DNA from: a virus
Reading direction: 5' to 3' (one strand)
DNA: 33,025 nucleotides
IMG/VR virus record: IMGVR_UViG_3300009103_001114
Location: 1 to 33,025 of that record
Shown: positions 21,557 through 28,581 of the stretch, one piece after another
How the letters are laid out: every line of letters begins with the position of its first letter
Numbering within the stretch: the stretch's first letter is position 1
Program-made: the position numbers and the translations under genes
The notes under the pieces: generated by a model
The model's database searches: none
What the model was told of the DNA's origin: nothing
What the model saw: only the letters and a program-made list of their open reading frames with translations

Positions 21557-22061
21557 AATTAATTAATGATTTAATAGGAACATTAGGAATATTTTGTCTC
21601 CCTTTTAAGAAAGATAATTCTATTATAAACCCACACCCCACCAAATTACCACCCGATCTTTCTATTAAAGATGAAGATGCTTTAACAGTTCCTCCTGTAG
21701 CAAGAAGATCATCAACCAATAATACTTTAGAACCCTTAAAAATATTAGATTGAACCTCTAATTTATCTTGACCATACTCTAAAGTATAATCAACTCCTAT
21801 AACTTTTCCTGGTAACTTACCACCTTTTCTAATTGGAACAAAAGGTATTTTTTCTACTGTAGATAAAGAACTACCAACAATAAATCCTCTAGACTCAATA
21901 CCAGCAATATAATCCGGTTGTAATTCCTCACAAAAAGATCCCAATTGTTTTATTACAAATGTCCAAGCTTCAGGACTTCTCAACAAAGGACATATATCTT
22001 TAAAAAGAATTCCATCTTTTGGAAAATTAGGAATCTCGTCTATGTAATTAGTTAAATTCAT
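21549..22061 (-). CDS. apt: Adenine phosphoribosyltransferase
   Basis: A 170-residue purine salvage enzyme that converts adenine and PRPP to AMP. The 13-residue PRPP motif VLLVDDLLATGGT (113-125) is exact for Apt. IAGIESRGFIVG (52-63) and PIRKGGKLPG (76-85) are the Apt adenine-site and loop sequences, and the N-terminus IPNFPKDGILFKDICPLL is typical. I start at ATG 22061, giving near-normal length (E. coli 183). The longer frame adds 26 hydrophobic residues without homology. It overlaps the nucleosidase gene upstream by 14 bases, suggesting coupled synthesis of two enzymes in one pathway. Confidence 0.94.
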   Translation of the reverse strand: MNLTNYIDEIPNFPKDGILFKDICPLLRSPEAWTFVIKQLGSFCEELQPDYIAGIESRGFIVGSSLSTVEKIPFVPIRKGGKLPGKVIGVDYTLEYGQDKLEVQSNIFKGSKVLLVDDLLATGGTVKASSSLIERSGGNLVGCGFIIELSFLKGRQNIPNVPIKSLINYD

Positions 22062-22566
22062 GATGAAGTAATGTTTGAAAAAGAGTATTGCCTTTATGAA
22101 TATTTTCTTCCCAATCAGAAGCTGAATTTTCATCAGCACTATCAGAAATATATTTAAAGCTTCTAAAATCTATCTCTTGTTTAAGACAGGTTTTAGCAAT
22201 AGCATAAGCTTCCATATCCACAATATCACAATCAATCTCAGGCGTAGATATTGCAAATTTATCTCCTGTCCCACATACAACACCTGGATTACCTATCATT
22301 ATACCACACTCAAAAGGAGTTTGACCAAGTTCACAATTTAATGCTCTAGCATCCATATCCCTATCAACATATCCTGTCACCTCTACTAAACCACTAATAT
22401 CACTTACCGATCCAGCAGATCCAAAATTAATAATAAAATCATACCCATCATTAATTGCTTTCATAGTAGCAATAGTAGCATTGACCTTACCACATCCACT
22501 CAAATAAATGGGATATCCCTCTATCCCTTCTGCTTCCTCTGGAAGAGCAATAACTAATGCAATCAT
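22048..22566 (-). CDS. MTA/SAH nucleosidase-like enzyme (PNP/UDP phosphorylase superfamily)
   Basis: A 172-residue protein aligning by eye with E. coli MtnN: LPEEA (Glu10/11), SGCGKVNA, INFGSAGSV, RDMDA...LGQTP, DMEAYAIAKTC (Met118, Glu119) and ISDSAD (Asp142). The equivalents of the catalytic Glu12, Glu174 and Asp197 of MtnN are present. It would cleave methylthioadenosine or S-adenosylhomocysteine to adenine plus the ribosyl thioether. It is about 60 residues shorter than MtnN, with trimmed loops. Start ATG 22566 gives an ATGA overlap. It is followed directly by apt, which can use the adenine. Futalosine or another nucleoside as substrate cannot be excluded. Confidence 0.86.
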   Translation of the reverse strand: MIALVIALPEEAEGIEGYPIYLSGCGKVNATIATMKAINDGYDFIINFGSAGSVSDISGLVEVTGYVDRDMDARALNCELGQTPFECGIMIGNPGVVCGTGDKFAISTPEIDCDIVDMEAYAIAKTCLKQEIDFRSFKYISDSADENSASDWEENIHKGNTLFQTLLHHEFN

Positions 22567-23201
22567 AATAGTACCCAATTTCCTTCACGTAAATCAGTGG
22601 CAATATCCATTGCAATAGTTATTCTTGGTTTAAATGAATAATGCCTGGTTGTATAATGTGGAATATAAGAAGGAAATATGGTAAGTTGCCCTACACTATT
22701 CTCCTCTTCAATAACATCTGGATCTTGTACAAGATCAAAAGGATTCATATAACAAGTAGATGTGTTATCTGATTGAACAGTAAAATGAGCACTTAAGTAA
22801 CATCTAGAACTAATATCATGCCAATGAACATTTATTTTCTGCCTCCATCGCAGAATATTAACCCAACATCTAGACCAAAGATATTCTGGTGTCTCATTTC
22901 CCAATGCCATATTGTACTCCTTCACATACATTTTAACATACTTTTTTAATAAATTAGTTTCAACAGTATCCCATTCTAACACATTATACTGGGAGAATCT
23001 TGCCGTGGTACTCTTCTTACCAAGACCAGTATATCCATCGGAATATCCCTGAGGTAATTTCTTAATATACTTTTCATTCTCTAAACAAGTCAAAGCTAAT
23101 TTATCAGTCCTTAAAGGAACAGCAGCATACCCAAAAGAAAAATCCCACAAAGGAATATAGGGTGTTTGAGGAGAACTATTAGAAAGCCTTCTTATTCTCA
23201 T
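22563..23201 (-). CDS. 2OG-Fe(II) oxygenase family protein (PF13759-like)
   Basis: A 212-residue protein. The core is WVNILRWRQKINVHWHDISS (metal site His126, His128 and Asp129), YLSAHFTVQ, LTIFPSYIPHYT (distal His182) and KPRITIAMDI (Arg193, 2-oxoglutarate). This is the phage PF13759-like pattern, with the N-terminal 100 residues less conserved. It forms a tandem pair with the oxygenase-like gene upstream (ATGA) and an ATGA overlap with the nucleosidase gene. The substrate is unknown; all candidate catalytic residues are present. Confidence 0.84.
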   Translation of the reverse strand: MRIRRLSNSSPQTPYIPLWDFSFGYAAVPLRTDKLALTCLENEKYIKKLPQGYSDGYTGLGKKSTTARFSQYNVLEWDTVETNLLKKYVKMYVKEYNMALGNETPEYLWSRCWVNILRWRQKINVHWHDISSRCYLSAHFTVQSDNTSTCYMNPFDLVQDPDVIEEENSVGQLTIFPSYIPHYTTRHYSFKPRITIAMDIATDLREGNWVLL

Positions 23202-23701
23202 ATAAAATTATATTTAAATTTATATCCATTTACCAATACTTTTTTTGAAGTAGATTCTTCAGCTCCATGAACAACATGGGAAGGATACATAAGAAGTTTA
23301 TTTTTCTCAGGGGAAACATATTGTCGTTTACCATCAACAATAAAAAAGGTGGCTCCGTCATTAGAATCATTCAAATAAAGCAATGATGAATAATCTTCAG
23401 CATGTATATGATTATGCAATCCCATTTTACCACCTTTTGTATAATCTAACATATGAATATAATTATACAATAACGAATAAGATACAACCTCTTCTACTTT
23501 ATTTTTAATTCTCTCCGCATAAGTAAAAAATTCATTATCCATAAGAGGTAATAAATTTATAGTTCCAAAATATTCCCCATACATCACATTACTTTTACTA
23601 TAAAACTTTTTATGAGCTGAATAATACTTTAACTTTTTTAAGAAAAAGTTAGTAATATCATCATCTACATAAGCAGTTTGAACTAAATCAGTCCAAGACA
23701 C
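23198..23701 (-). CDS. 2OG-Fe(II) oxygenase-like protein, atypical active site
   Basis: A 167-residue protein of the phage 2OG-oxygenase fold: a helical N-terminal half, then LHNHIHAEDYSSLLYLND, ATFFIVDGKR, LLMYPSHVVHG and KKVLVNGYKF. The metal site is within HNHIHAED (His98/His100, Asp103) plus His145. The residue normally Arg for 2-oxoglutarate binding appears to be Lys (153/154). I start at GTG 23701, preceded by the purine-rich GAGGAAGAAG; a TTG at 23725 would add eight residues. No ATG exists nearby. It may be active with altered cosubstrate binding or be non-catalytic. It ends in an ATGA overlap. Confidence 0.76.
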   Translation of the reverse strand: MSWTDLVQTAYVDDDITNFFLKKLKYYSAHKKFYSKSNVMYGEYFGTINLLPLMDNEFFTYAERIKNKVEEVVSYSLLYNYIHMLDYTKGGKMGLHNHIHAEDYSSLLYLNDSNDGATFFIVDGKRQYVSPEKNKLLMYPSHVVHGAEESTSKKVLVNGYKFKYNFI

Positions 23702-23801
23702 AATCTTCTTCCTCTTCTTCCTCAAAAGGAGAAGTGTCTATAATACCTGCATTATACAAACATTCATCCAAGAACATTTGTGCTCTTTCATCTTCAGTCA
23801 T
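23688..23801 (-). CDS. Tiny acidic protein of unknown function
   Basis: A 37-codon frame from ATG 23801 to TGA 23688. It begins in an ATGA overlap with the glycosyltransferase-like gene and overlaps the following oxygenase gene by 14 bases. The product MTEDERAQMFLDECLYNAG ends in a run of six Glu, which arises from the same purine-rich DNA that serves as ribosome-binding site of the next gene. It is probably translated; function is unknown, and it may mainly couple translation. Confidence 0.55.
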   Translation of the reverse strand: MTEDERAQMFLDECLYNAGIIDTSPFEEEEEEDCVLD

Positions 23802-24664
23802 AGTACATGATAAGGATCTATATCCTCACTAACTTCATCTACATCTCTACGTAAATTAGTAAACCTTTCATCAGATTCTGCCATGATCTGTTCACCCTTG
23901 GTCGTGTAATGTATCACAATAGGATTAAAGAACTCCTCATGCTTCTCCTCAATATATCCCTGTGTGACATCTTGAGCACCAAAAAGACCTCCATCTGTAC
24001 CCATCCTACTCAGGATAATCCATAATGCATATTCATCTACTATCCTAGGATTGGGAACTGGATAAGGCATCTTCCCATCCTTTAACTTAAACATTAACTC
24101 AACCAGTTCACCCAGACGATCTATAATATCAAGATGAACCCCCTTATTGAATAACATTACCCCAGTACAATATTTGTAGATGTGTCCCTTACCACCTGCT
24201 TCCTCTATACACTGATCAACATAATCTAATGCTTTTCTTATATTCTTTCCTCCTCCTATATTAGGATCGTGTCGGAATCCAAACTCTTCTCTACCAAACA
24301 CCTCTCTATAATTATAATGATCAAAAAGATATTGAACATCCCCATAGAATACAGTATCAGAATCTAAGTATAAAATATTTGCATCATCAAACTCTCCATC
24401 TTTCTTATCAAAGAACTTAAAATTAAACCATTTATAAATGAATAACATCCCATGACTATACTGTTTTTCAAAAGGTAAAACATTTACATTATGGTGAGTG
24501 CGGAAATAAAGGGGAACAATAGCAGGGTCATCGCAAAAAAGATAAACAGGTATTTCATTATTAAACTCCCTAAGTGAACTAATACTATGATCTAGGCGCT
24601 TCATTTCATGATCATTTATATGATCATTTCTATTCTTTTTATATGAATAAAAAACTACATTCAT
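23798..24664 (-). CDS. Glycosyltransferase-like protein with DxD motif
   Basis: A 288-residue protein with a GT-A-like layout. The N-terminus has NVVFYSYKKN and VYLFCDDP strands, then ILYLDSDTVFYGD with the metal-binding Asp101-Ser-Asp103. Further on are KYCTGVMLFNKG (acceptor-side strand) and IVIHYTTKGE with the His typical of GT8-like enzymes. Sugar donor and acceptor are unknown; possible targets are DNA, virion proteins or host surface glycans. It overlaps the Dam-type methylase by ATGA. The family call rests on motif order only. Confidence 0.75.
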   Translation of the reverse strand: MNVVFYSYKKNRNDHINDHEMKRLDHSISSLREFNNEIPVYLFCDDPAIVPLYFRTHHNVNVLPFEKQYSHGMLFIYKWFNFKFFDKKDGEFDDANILYLDSDTVFYGDVQYLFDHYNYREVFGREEFGFRHDPNIGGGKNIRKALDYVDQCIEEAGGKGHIYKYCTGVMLFNKGVHLDIIDRLGELVELMFKLKDGKMPYPVPNPRIVDEYALWIILSRMGTDGGLFGAQDVTQGYIEEKHEEFFNPIVIHYTTKGEQIMAESDERFTNLRRDVDEVSEDIDPYHVL

Positions 24665-25536
24665 GCCAATGCCAACTCCAATGGAGTTTCTGGTACTATA
24701 GAATAGTTAGTCACCAACAACTCCGTCTTTATATTTTCTGTGGTTCCTTTATCTCCACGATGAGCCATAGAATACCTTAACTTCCATTCCTTAAGATTAT
24801 AACCACTATAAAGTTCTTTAAGACGATCATTAACATTATATGTAATCATAAACTTATGAATACAGTTATATACATCATTAGCAAATCTTTCATGATCAAA
24901 TGATTTATGCATCTCTCTATTCTTTCCATAAAGAAAATCTTTTATATCATAAGGAGGATCTAAAAATATAAATGTATTAGAAGAACCATGAGACTTCATT
25001 AACTCTGAATAATCAAGATTAGTAATCTTCCAATCCTTAATTAACCGAGAAAACTTTGCTAATTTATCTGCTCCTACTAAAGAAAAATTAGAATTAGATG
25101 CTGTTTGGGAAAAAGTACTATTCTCGGTTAATCCAGAATAACTACACTTATTCATGATGAAAAATGCTACTGCTTTTTCAAAATCATCATAAGTATCAAT
25201 CTCTTCCTTATACTTATTAAACAACTCTTTTGCCTTAGCAGTTACTTTATCATTCTCACCTTCATCTAACGTCCTCTGCTTCTCTTCTCGGACCCTCTCA
25301 GAGAGTTCTTCACCCCTATCTCTTAGCTGTATCCAAAAGTTATAAAGGGGAACATATAAATCATTAATCCAAACAGGAACATCTGGATTAGATTTTGTAA
25401 AATCAATTGCAAGTGATCCACCCCCAATAAAAGGTTCTCTATATTCACTAATTACTTGAGGAAACCAAGGAGAAAGAGTCTTAATAGCTTTAGATTTTCC
25501 CCCAGGATATCTTAATGGGGTCTTCAATGCTTTCAT
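24661..25536 (-). CDS. DNA adenine N6-methyltransferase, Dam/D12 class
   Basis: A 291-residue Dam-type enzyme transferring methyl from SAM to adenine N6. TPLRYPGGKSKA at the start and EPFIGGGS (34-41) form the SAM pocket, and DPPY (193-196) is the catalytic motif. FFIMNKCSYSGL and the C-terminal TELLVTNY are also typical of the D12 class. The recognition site (GATC is common) cannot be read from sequence. ATG 25536 gives an ATGA overlap with the upstream gene; a TTG at 25542 would add two residues. It produces SAH, which the nucleosidase encoded downstream in the same unit could remove. Confidence 0.93.
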   Translation of the reverse strand: MKALKTPLRYPGGKSKAIKTLSPWFPQVISEYREPFIGGGSLAIDFTKSNPDVPVWINDLYVPLYNFWIQLRDRGEELSERVREEKQRTLDEGENDKVTAKAKELFNKYKEEIDTYDDFEKAVAFFIMNKCSYSGLTENSTFSQTASNSNFSLVGADKLAKFSRLIKDWKITNLDYSELMKSHGSSNTFIFLDPPYDIKDFLYGKNREMHKSFDHERFANDVYNCIHKFMITYNVNDRLKELYSGYNLKEWKLRYSMAHRGDKGTTENIKTELLVTNYSIVPETPLELALA

Positions 25537-25730
25537 CACCAATCAGGATAATAAGATATTTTAGAAATATATTCGTATATTAAACTCCATCCAAACTCAA
25601 AAGTATTACCCCTCTCATCCTGAAGATAAAAAGGGATATCAGGATGCATCATCTTTGCTCTATAATAATGAGCAACTACATTACAATCGTCATCAATATG
25701 ACGTTCTTTTTCTAATTCCTGTTCAGTCAT
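25536..25730 (-). CDS. Small protein of unknown function
   Basis: A 64-residue acidic protein, starting at ATG 25730 in an ATGA overlap and ending in another with the Dam gene. It contains DDDCNVVAHYYRAKMMHPDIPFY followed by an aromatic C-terminus (SLIYEYISKISYYPDW). There is no membrane segment or known domain. Tight coupling on both sides supports it as a real gene. Function cannot be assigned. Confidence 0.72.
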   Translation of the reverse strand: MTEQELEKERHIDDDCNVVAHYYRAKMMHPDIPFYLQDERGNTFEFGWSLIYEYISKISYYPDW

Positions 25731-25978
25731 TTAACAATCATAGGATGGCCATCACGATCATGGTTATGTCTCCAAAGATCATCTTGCAAATCTAACTCAA
25801 TACTTTCCATTAATTGAAAGAAAGCACCTGACATCACACGGTATCCAGTTCCTACCCATATCTGTCCCAACACTACTGACACGGTAGCAGTACCCCAAAA
25901 AATATAATACCAACGGCTCTTAACTTGTGCTCTCAGTTTAGCAGCTTTTCTTTCTTTTTTTGACATAAATTTTGTCAT
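25727..25978 (-). CDS. Small single-pass membrane protein, cyanophage-type
   Basis: An 83-residue protein. A basic N-terminus (SKKERKAAKLRAQVKSR, residues 6-22) is followed by a hydrophobic helix YYIFWGTATVSVVLGQIWVG (24-43) and an acidic C-terminus. By the positive-inside rule the N-terminus would face the cytoplasm. The sequence RWYYIFWGTATVSVVLGQIW resembles small membrane proteins recurring in T4-like cyanophages; function is unknown. It is joined to both neighbours by ATGA overlaps. Confidence 0.8.
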   Translation of the reverse strand: MTKFMSKKERKAAKLRAQVKSRWYYIFWGTATVSVVLGQIWVGTGYRVMSGAFFQLMESIELDLQDDLWRHNHDRDGHPMIVK

Positions 25979-26223
25979 GGTTTCTCAGGATGTTGAAGTT
26001 GTTCAGTAAGTCTAGCAGGTCCAATAGCAGTCAACTGATGAACGTTAATGGAATCCTTTTCAAATATTGTAACATCAACCTTACCATCTTTGCAAGATAT
26101 CTTTACAGTACCATTACAGTGCCAATCCTCTGGATCATTATAAAACTTATAGACTGGATAAGGATCACGAGTTTGAGCACCTGCTACAACCCTATAATAC
26201 TCTTTGTTTTCTTGCTTGTTCAT
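25975..26223 (-). CDS. Small protein of unknown function
   Basis: An 82-residue protein, start ATG 26223 (a TTG further upstream at 26247 is less likely). It contains EYYRVVAGAQTRDPYPVYKFYNDP, a Cys pair (WHCNGTVKISCKDGKVDVTIFE) and a short helix near the end. It may be a small beta-rich domain. It overlaps the small gene upstream by 32 bases and the membrane-protein gene by ATGA. I do not recognise a family. Confidence 0.74.
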   Translation of the reverse strand: MNKQENKEYYRVVAGAQTRDPYPVYKFYNDPEDWHCNGTVKISCKDGKVDVTIFEKDSINVHQLTAIGPARLTEQLQHPEKP

Positions 26224-26362
26224 TTTGTAATTGCCTCTCAAATTCAAATTTTAATGTAGTTAGTGGTTGAATAAGAAATGATTCCCATTCATTATCCTTG
26301 ATTAAATCTTCAAGGTGTGCAATGTGCTCCAACGCAAATACTAATTTAGTTTCATCATTCAT
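26192..26362 (-). CDS. Small helical protein of unknown function
   Basis: A 56-codon frame from ATG 26362 to TAG 26192, overlapping its neighbours by 8 and 32 bases. The product ([21 protein letters not shown], then NEWESFL, PLTTLKFEFERQLQNE) is a single amphipathic helical protein. Similar short proteins with an NEW..F...PL..LKFE.ERQL pattern occur in cyanophages as I recall them. It fills what would otherwise be a 130-base gap. The frame is well supported, the function is not. Confidence 0.75.
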   Translation of the reverse strand: MNDETKLVFALEHIAHLEDLIKDNEWESFLIQPLTTLKFEFERQLQNEQARKQRVL

Positions 26363-26630
26363 TCTTGGCATTTTTTATATCATATTCTATCACAATTTTC
26401 TTAGATACTCTACCCATTGAATCTAATGTACTGGATTCACTCCACTCCCCCTTTAATAAAGCTGCCATTACATTCTTATCTAAACCACAAAGATTCTCAC
26501 AATTTTCAACAGACTTGCGAACTGATTCTAAACCATCAGGATAGTTCCTAATCTTAAACCCGTGCTTATCTAACTCATTACCTTCCTCATCATACTGTCT
26601 ATCTTTGATGTCTGATTGAAATTCACTCAT
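26355..26630 (-). CDS. Small protein of unknown function
   Basis: A 91-residue acidic protein with an ATGA overlap behind pyrE. It contains [23 protein letters not shown], two Cys (NCENLCGLD), and a C-terminal strand [13 protein letters not shown]. There is no membrane segment, signal peptide or recognised domain. It is translated in the pyrE unit to judge by the overlap; its role there is unknown. Confidence 0.72.
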   Translation of the reverse strand: MSEFQSDIKDRQYDEEGNELDKHGFKIRNYPDGLESVRKSVENCENLCGLDKNVMAALLKGEWSESSTLDSMGRVSKKIVIEYDIKNAKNE

Positions 26631-27169
26631 AATTTTAATTTAGAATTTAACATCTCTTCCAAAGTAAATAAAGATTTTAATTCCAGTCCTACTTCTTTCA
26701 TTGCTTCTTCCCCACCTTCCTGCCTGTCTATAATAGCCACAACTCGTTCTACCACATAACCAGCATCCCGTAGTTTTTCTGCTGCTTTAATGGCAGATCC
26801 ACCAGTCGTTACTACATCTTCCAATACTGTTATTTTAGTTCCTTCTGTTGGTAATGGACCCTCTATCCATGCACCTGTTCCATGTCCCTTTGGTTCTTTA
26901 CGTACAATCAATGCATCAATAAGAGTTTTATCTAATGCAGATACTACCGAAACACCACTCACAAGAGGATCAGCACCCAAAGTAAGTCCTGCTACTACTT
27001 GAGTATCAATATGTTCTAACATCAATAAACTAGCAAGAGTAAGTCCCCTCCCATTTAGTGTCACTGGTTTACAATTCACGTAATGTTCACTTGTCTTACC
27101 TGACGAAAGAGTAAATTCCCCTTTCTTATACGCATCTCTCTTTAAGAGATAAAGAAGTTCGTCTCTCAT
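26627..27169 (-). CDS. pyrE: Orotate phosphoribosyltransferase
   Basis: A 180-residue enzyme that makes OMP from orotate and PRPP in pyrimidine synthesis. The catalytic loop motif RKEPKGHG (90-97) and the PRPP motif [12 protein letters not shown] (115-126) are diagnostic. [14 protein letters not shown] near the start and [10 protein letters not shown] are also typical. The usual DD of the PRPP motif is ED here, an allowed variant. Length is close to stand-alone bacterial PyrE (~210) but trimmed. It starts directly after the HNH gene stop (TAAATG). Confidence 0.93.
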   Translation of the reverse strand: MRDELLYLLKRDAYKKGEFTLSSGKTSEHYVNCKPVTLNGRGLTLASLLMLEHIDTQVVAGLTLGADPLVSGVSVVSALDKTLIDALIVRKEPKGHGTGAWIEGPLPTEGTKITVLEDVVTTGGSAIKAAEKLRDAGYVVERVVAIIDRQEGGEEAMKEVGLELKSLFTLEEMLNSKLKL

Positions 27170-27640
27170 TTAAACTCCACCATACTTCTTTTCCATTATT
27201 ATATCATAATCGTCCGTCATTGTTTTTTTAAGATGGCACGGTGGACATAATAATTGACACTTATATAATTCAGGTAATGTTTTTTCCCAAGAGTCTTGAG
27301 GATTTACATTAAACCGTTTAGTTTTAGGATCTATATGATCAAACTGAAGATTTTCAGTTGCTCCACATTTAACACATTTATTACCCAACTTATCCTTCAT
27401 TTCCTGTAGCCTTTTCTGTCTTCTCTTTTCCTTTCTTCCATCCTCTTGAAATTTTTTATTATAAGAATCCCTTACTGCTTTACCACCCCTTTCAGCATGC
27501 CACTTTCTATCAGATGCTCTCCTCTTCTCCATGTATTCAGGATCTTCTAATTTTCTTTGTTGATGTCGTGCTTTCTGTTGAGCACATATCTTATCCTTAT
27601 TTTTTCGATAATAAATTTGACTATAAGTTAGTTCCTTCAT
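27170..27640 (-). CDS. HNH endonuclease
   Basis: A 156-residue protein with a long basic N-terminal helix region (residues 1-85, Lys/Arg-rich, probably DNA-binding) and an HNH nuclease at the C-terminus. Cys89-x-x-Cys92 and Cys132-x-x-Cys135 form the zinc knuckles. FDHIDP (100-105) carries the catalytic His102, and CHLKKT closes the motif. Such genes are often homing endonucleases inserted beside replication genes. Here the gene is in an ATGA overlap with gene 44, so it has been integrated neatly into the operon. It stands at the border of the accessory block between 44 and 62. Confidence 0.92.
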   Translation of the reverse strand: MKELTYSQIYYRKNKDKICAQQKARHQQRKLEDPEYMEKRRASDRKWHAERGGKAVRDSYNKKFQEDGRKEKRRQKRLQEMKDKLGNKCVKCGATENLQFDHIDPKTKRFNVNPQDSWEKTLPELYKCQLLCPPCHLKKTMTDDYDIIMEKKYGGV

Positions 27641-28581
27641 TTGAATTCACACTCCACCATAAGTTCAGTTAGACAAGCAAGCATATTTATTTCCTGATCC
27701 GCCACAAATGCACACTGGTATTGATACTTAGCAAGAATAAGGACAGCAGCAGGAATGGTAGAAGGGACGAGGGATTCGTAAAGAGCATTATACACACGAC
27801 GCAAAAGTACAGCAGGATCATTATCCAAGTTATCGACACACCATTTACGTACTTCCGGAAAGTTCTTTTCTTTGAGATTTTTAATGAGATCATTTGTATT
27901 TACATCAGCAAAAGTTGCAAGAATACCAGCATCTATCTTTCCTCCCACCGAGTATCTTTGACACTCATTGAGAATGCGACGCCAATCGGGGAAGTGCTTG
28001 TTAATGAGTTCGAGGAGGACTTTCTTATCACTTTGAATCCGTTCGGTGTCCAAGATCCCGTTAAGTCTTCCGAAAAATTCTGATTGGAGATATGGCTTAT
28101 CTTTTCCTCTGACTCCAAATTCAACGACGGCACATCTGGAATGGAGGGGCTCGATGATTTTATTTTTGTAGTTGCAGGTGAAAATAAATCTACAGTTGTT
28201 TGAAAATTCCTCGATAGATGCTCTAAGTAAGAGCTGGACATCGGGGGTTGTATTGTCTGCCTCGTCGATGATGATGACTTTATGTCTACTGTCAGACGAG
28301 AGGGAAACTGTTGAGGCAAAGTTTTTGGCGTTGTTCCTAACGGTGTCGAGGAACCGTCCTTCATCGGATCCGTTGATAACATAAACATCTACTCCTAATT
28401 GATTACATAAGGCTTTTGCTACTGTAGTCTTACCACATCCTGCAGGACCAGCAAGCAAAAGATTAGGGACTTCACCATGCTTTAAAAAATCAAGAAATGT
28501 CTTCTTGGTTGATTCTGGTAGAATACAATCTTCAATTGTCTTGGGTCGATACTTTTCCACCCAAAGAAATTCATCTCTCAT
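27637..28581 (-). CDS. 44: Clamp loader ATPase subunit, T4 gp44-like
   Basis: A 314-residue AAA+ ATPase. Walker A is GPAGCGKT (45-52), Walker B with DEAD is IIIDEAD (103-109), and SRC (148-150) contains the arginine finger typical of sliding-clamp loaders. The C-terminal collar domain is helical. With gp62 it loads the gp45 clamp. Length matches T4 gp44 (319). It has an ATGA overlap with the halogenase gene upstream and with the HNH gene downstream. Confidence 0.96.
   Translation of the reverse strand: MRDEFLWVEKYRPKTIEDCILPESTKKTFLDFLKHGEVPNLLLAGPAGCGKTTVAKALCNQLGVDVYVINGSDEGRFLDTVRNNAKNFASTVSLSSDSRHKVIIIDEADNTTPDVQLLLRASIEEFSNNCRFIFTCNYKNKIIEPLHSRCAVVEFGVRGKDKPYLQSEFFGRLNGILDTERIQSDKKVLLELINKHFPDWRRILNECQRYSVGGKIDAGILATFADVNTNDLIKNLKEKNFPEVRKWCVDNLDNDPAVLLRRVYNALYESLVPSTIPAAVLILAKYQYQCAFVADQEINMLACLTELMVECEFK

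Noticed and set aside
27685-27692. AATAAATA string near the end of gene 44
   Set aside because: Within conserved coding sequence and upstream of an HNH gene already coupled by ATGA; weak match.
27721-28083. Plus-strand open frame of 120 codons inside gene 44
   Set aside because: Antisense shadow of a strongly conserved AAA+ gene.
27933-28388. Minus-strand frame of 151 codons inside gene 44
   Set aside because: Same strand but different frame of the clamp loader; Ser/Pro/Thr-rich product with no domain. The gp44 frame has all catalytic motifs.
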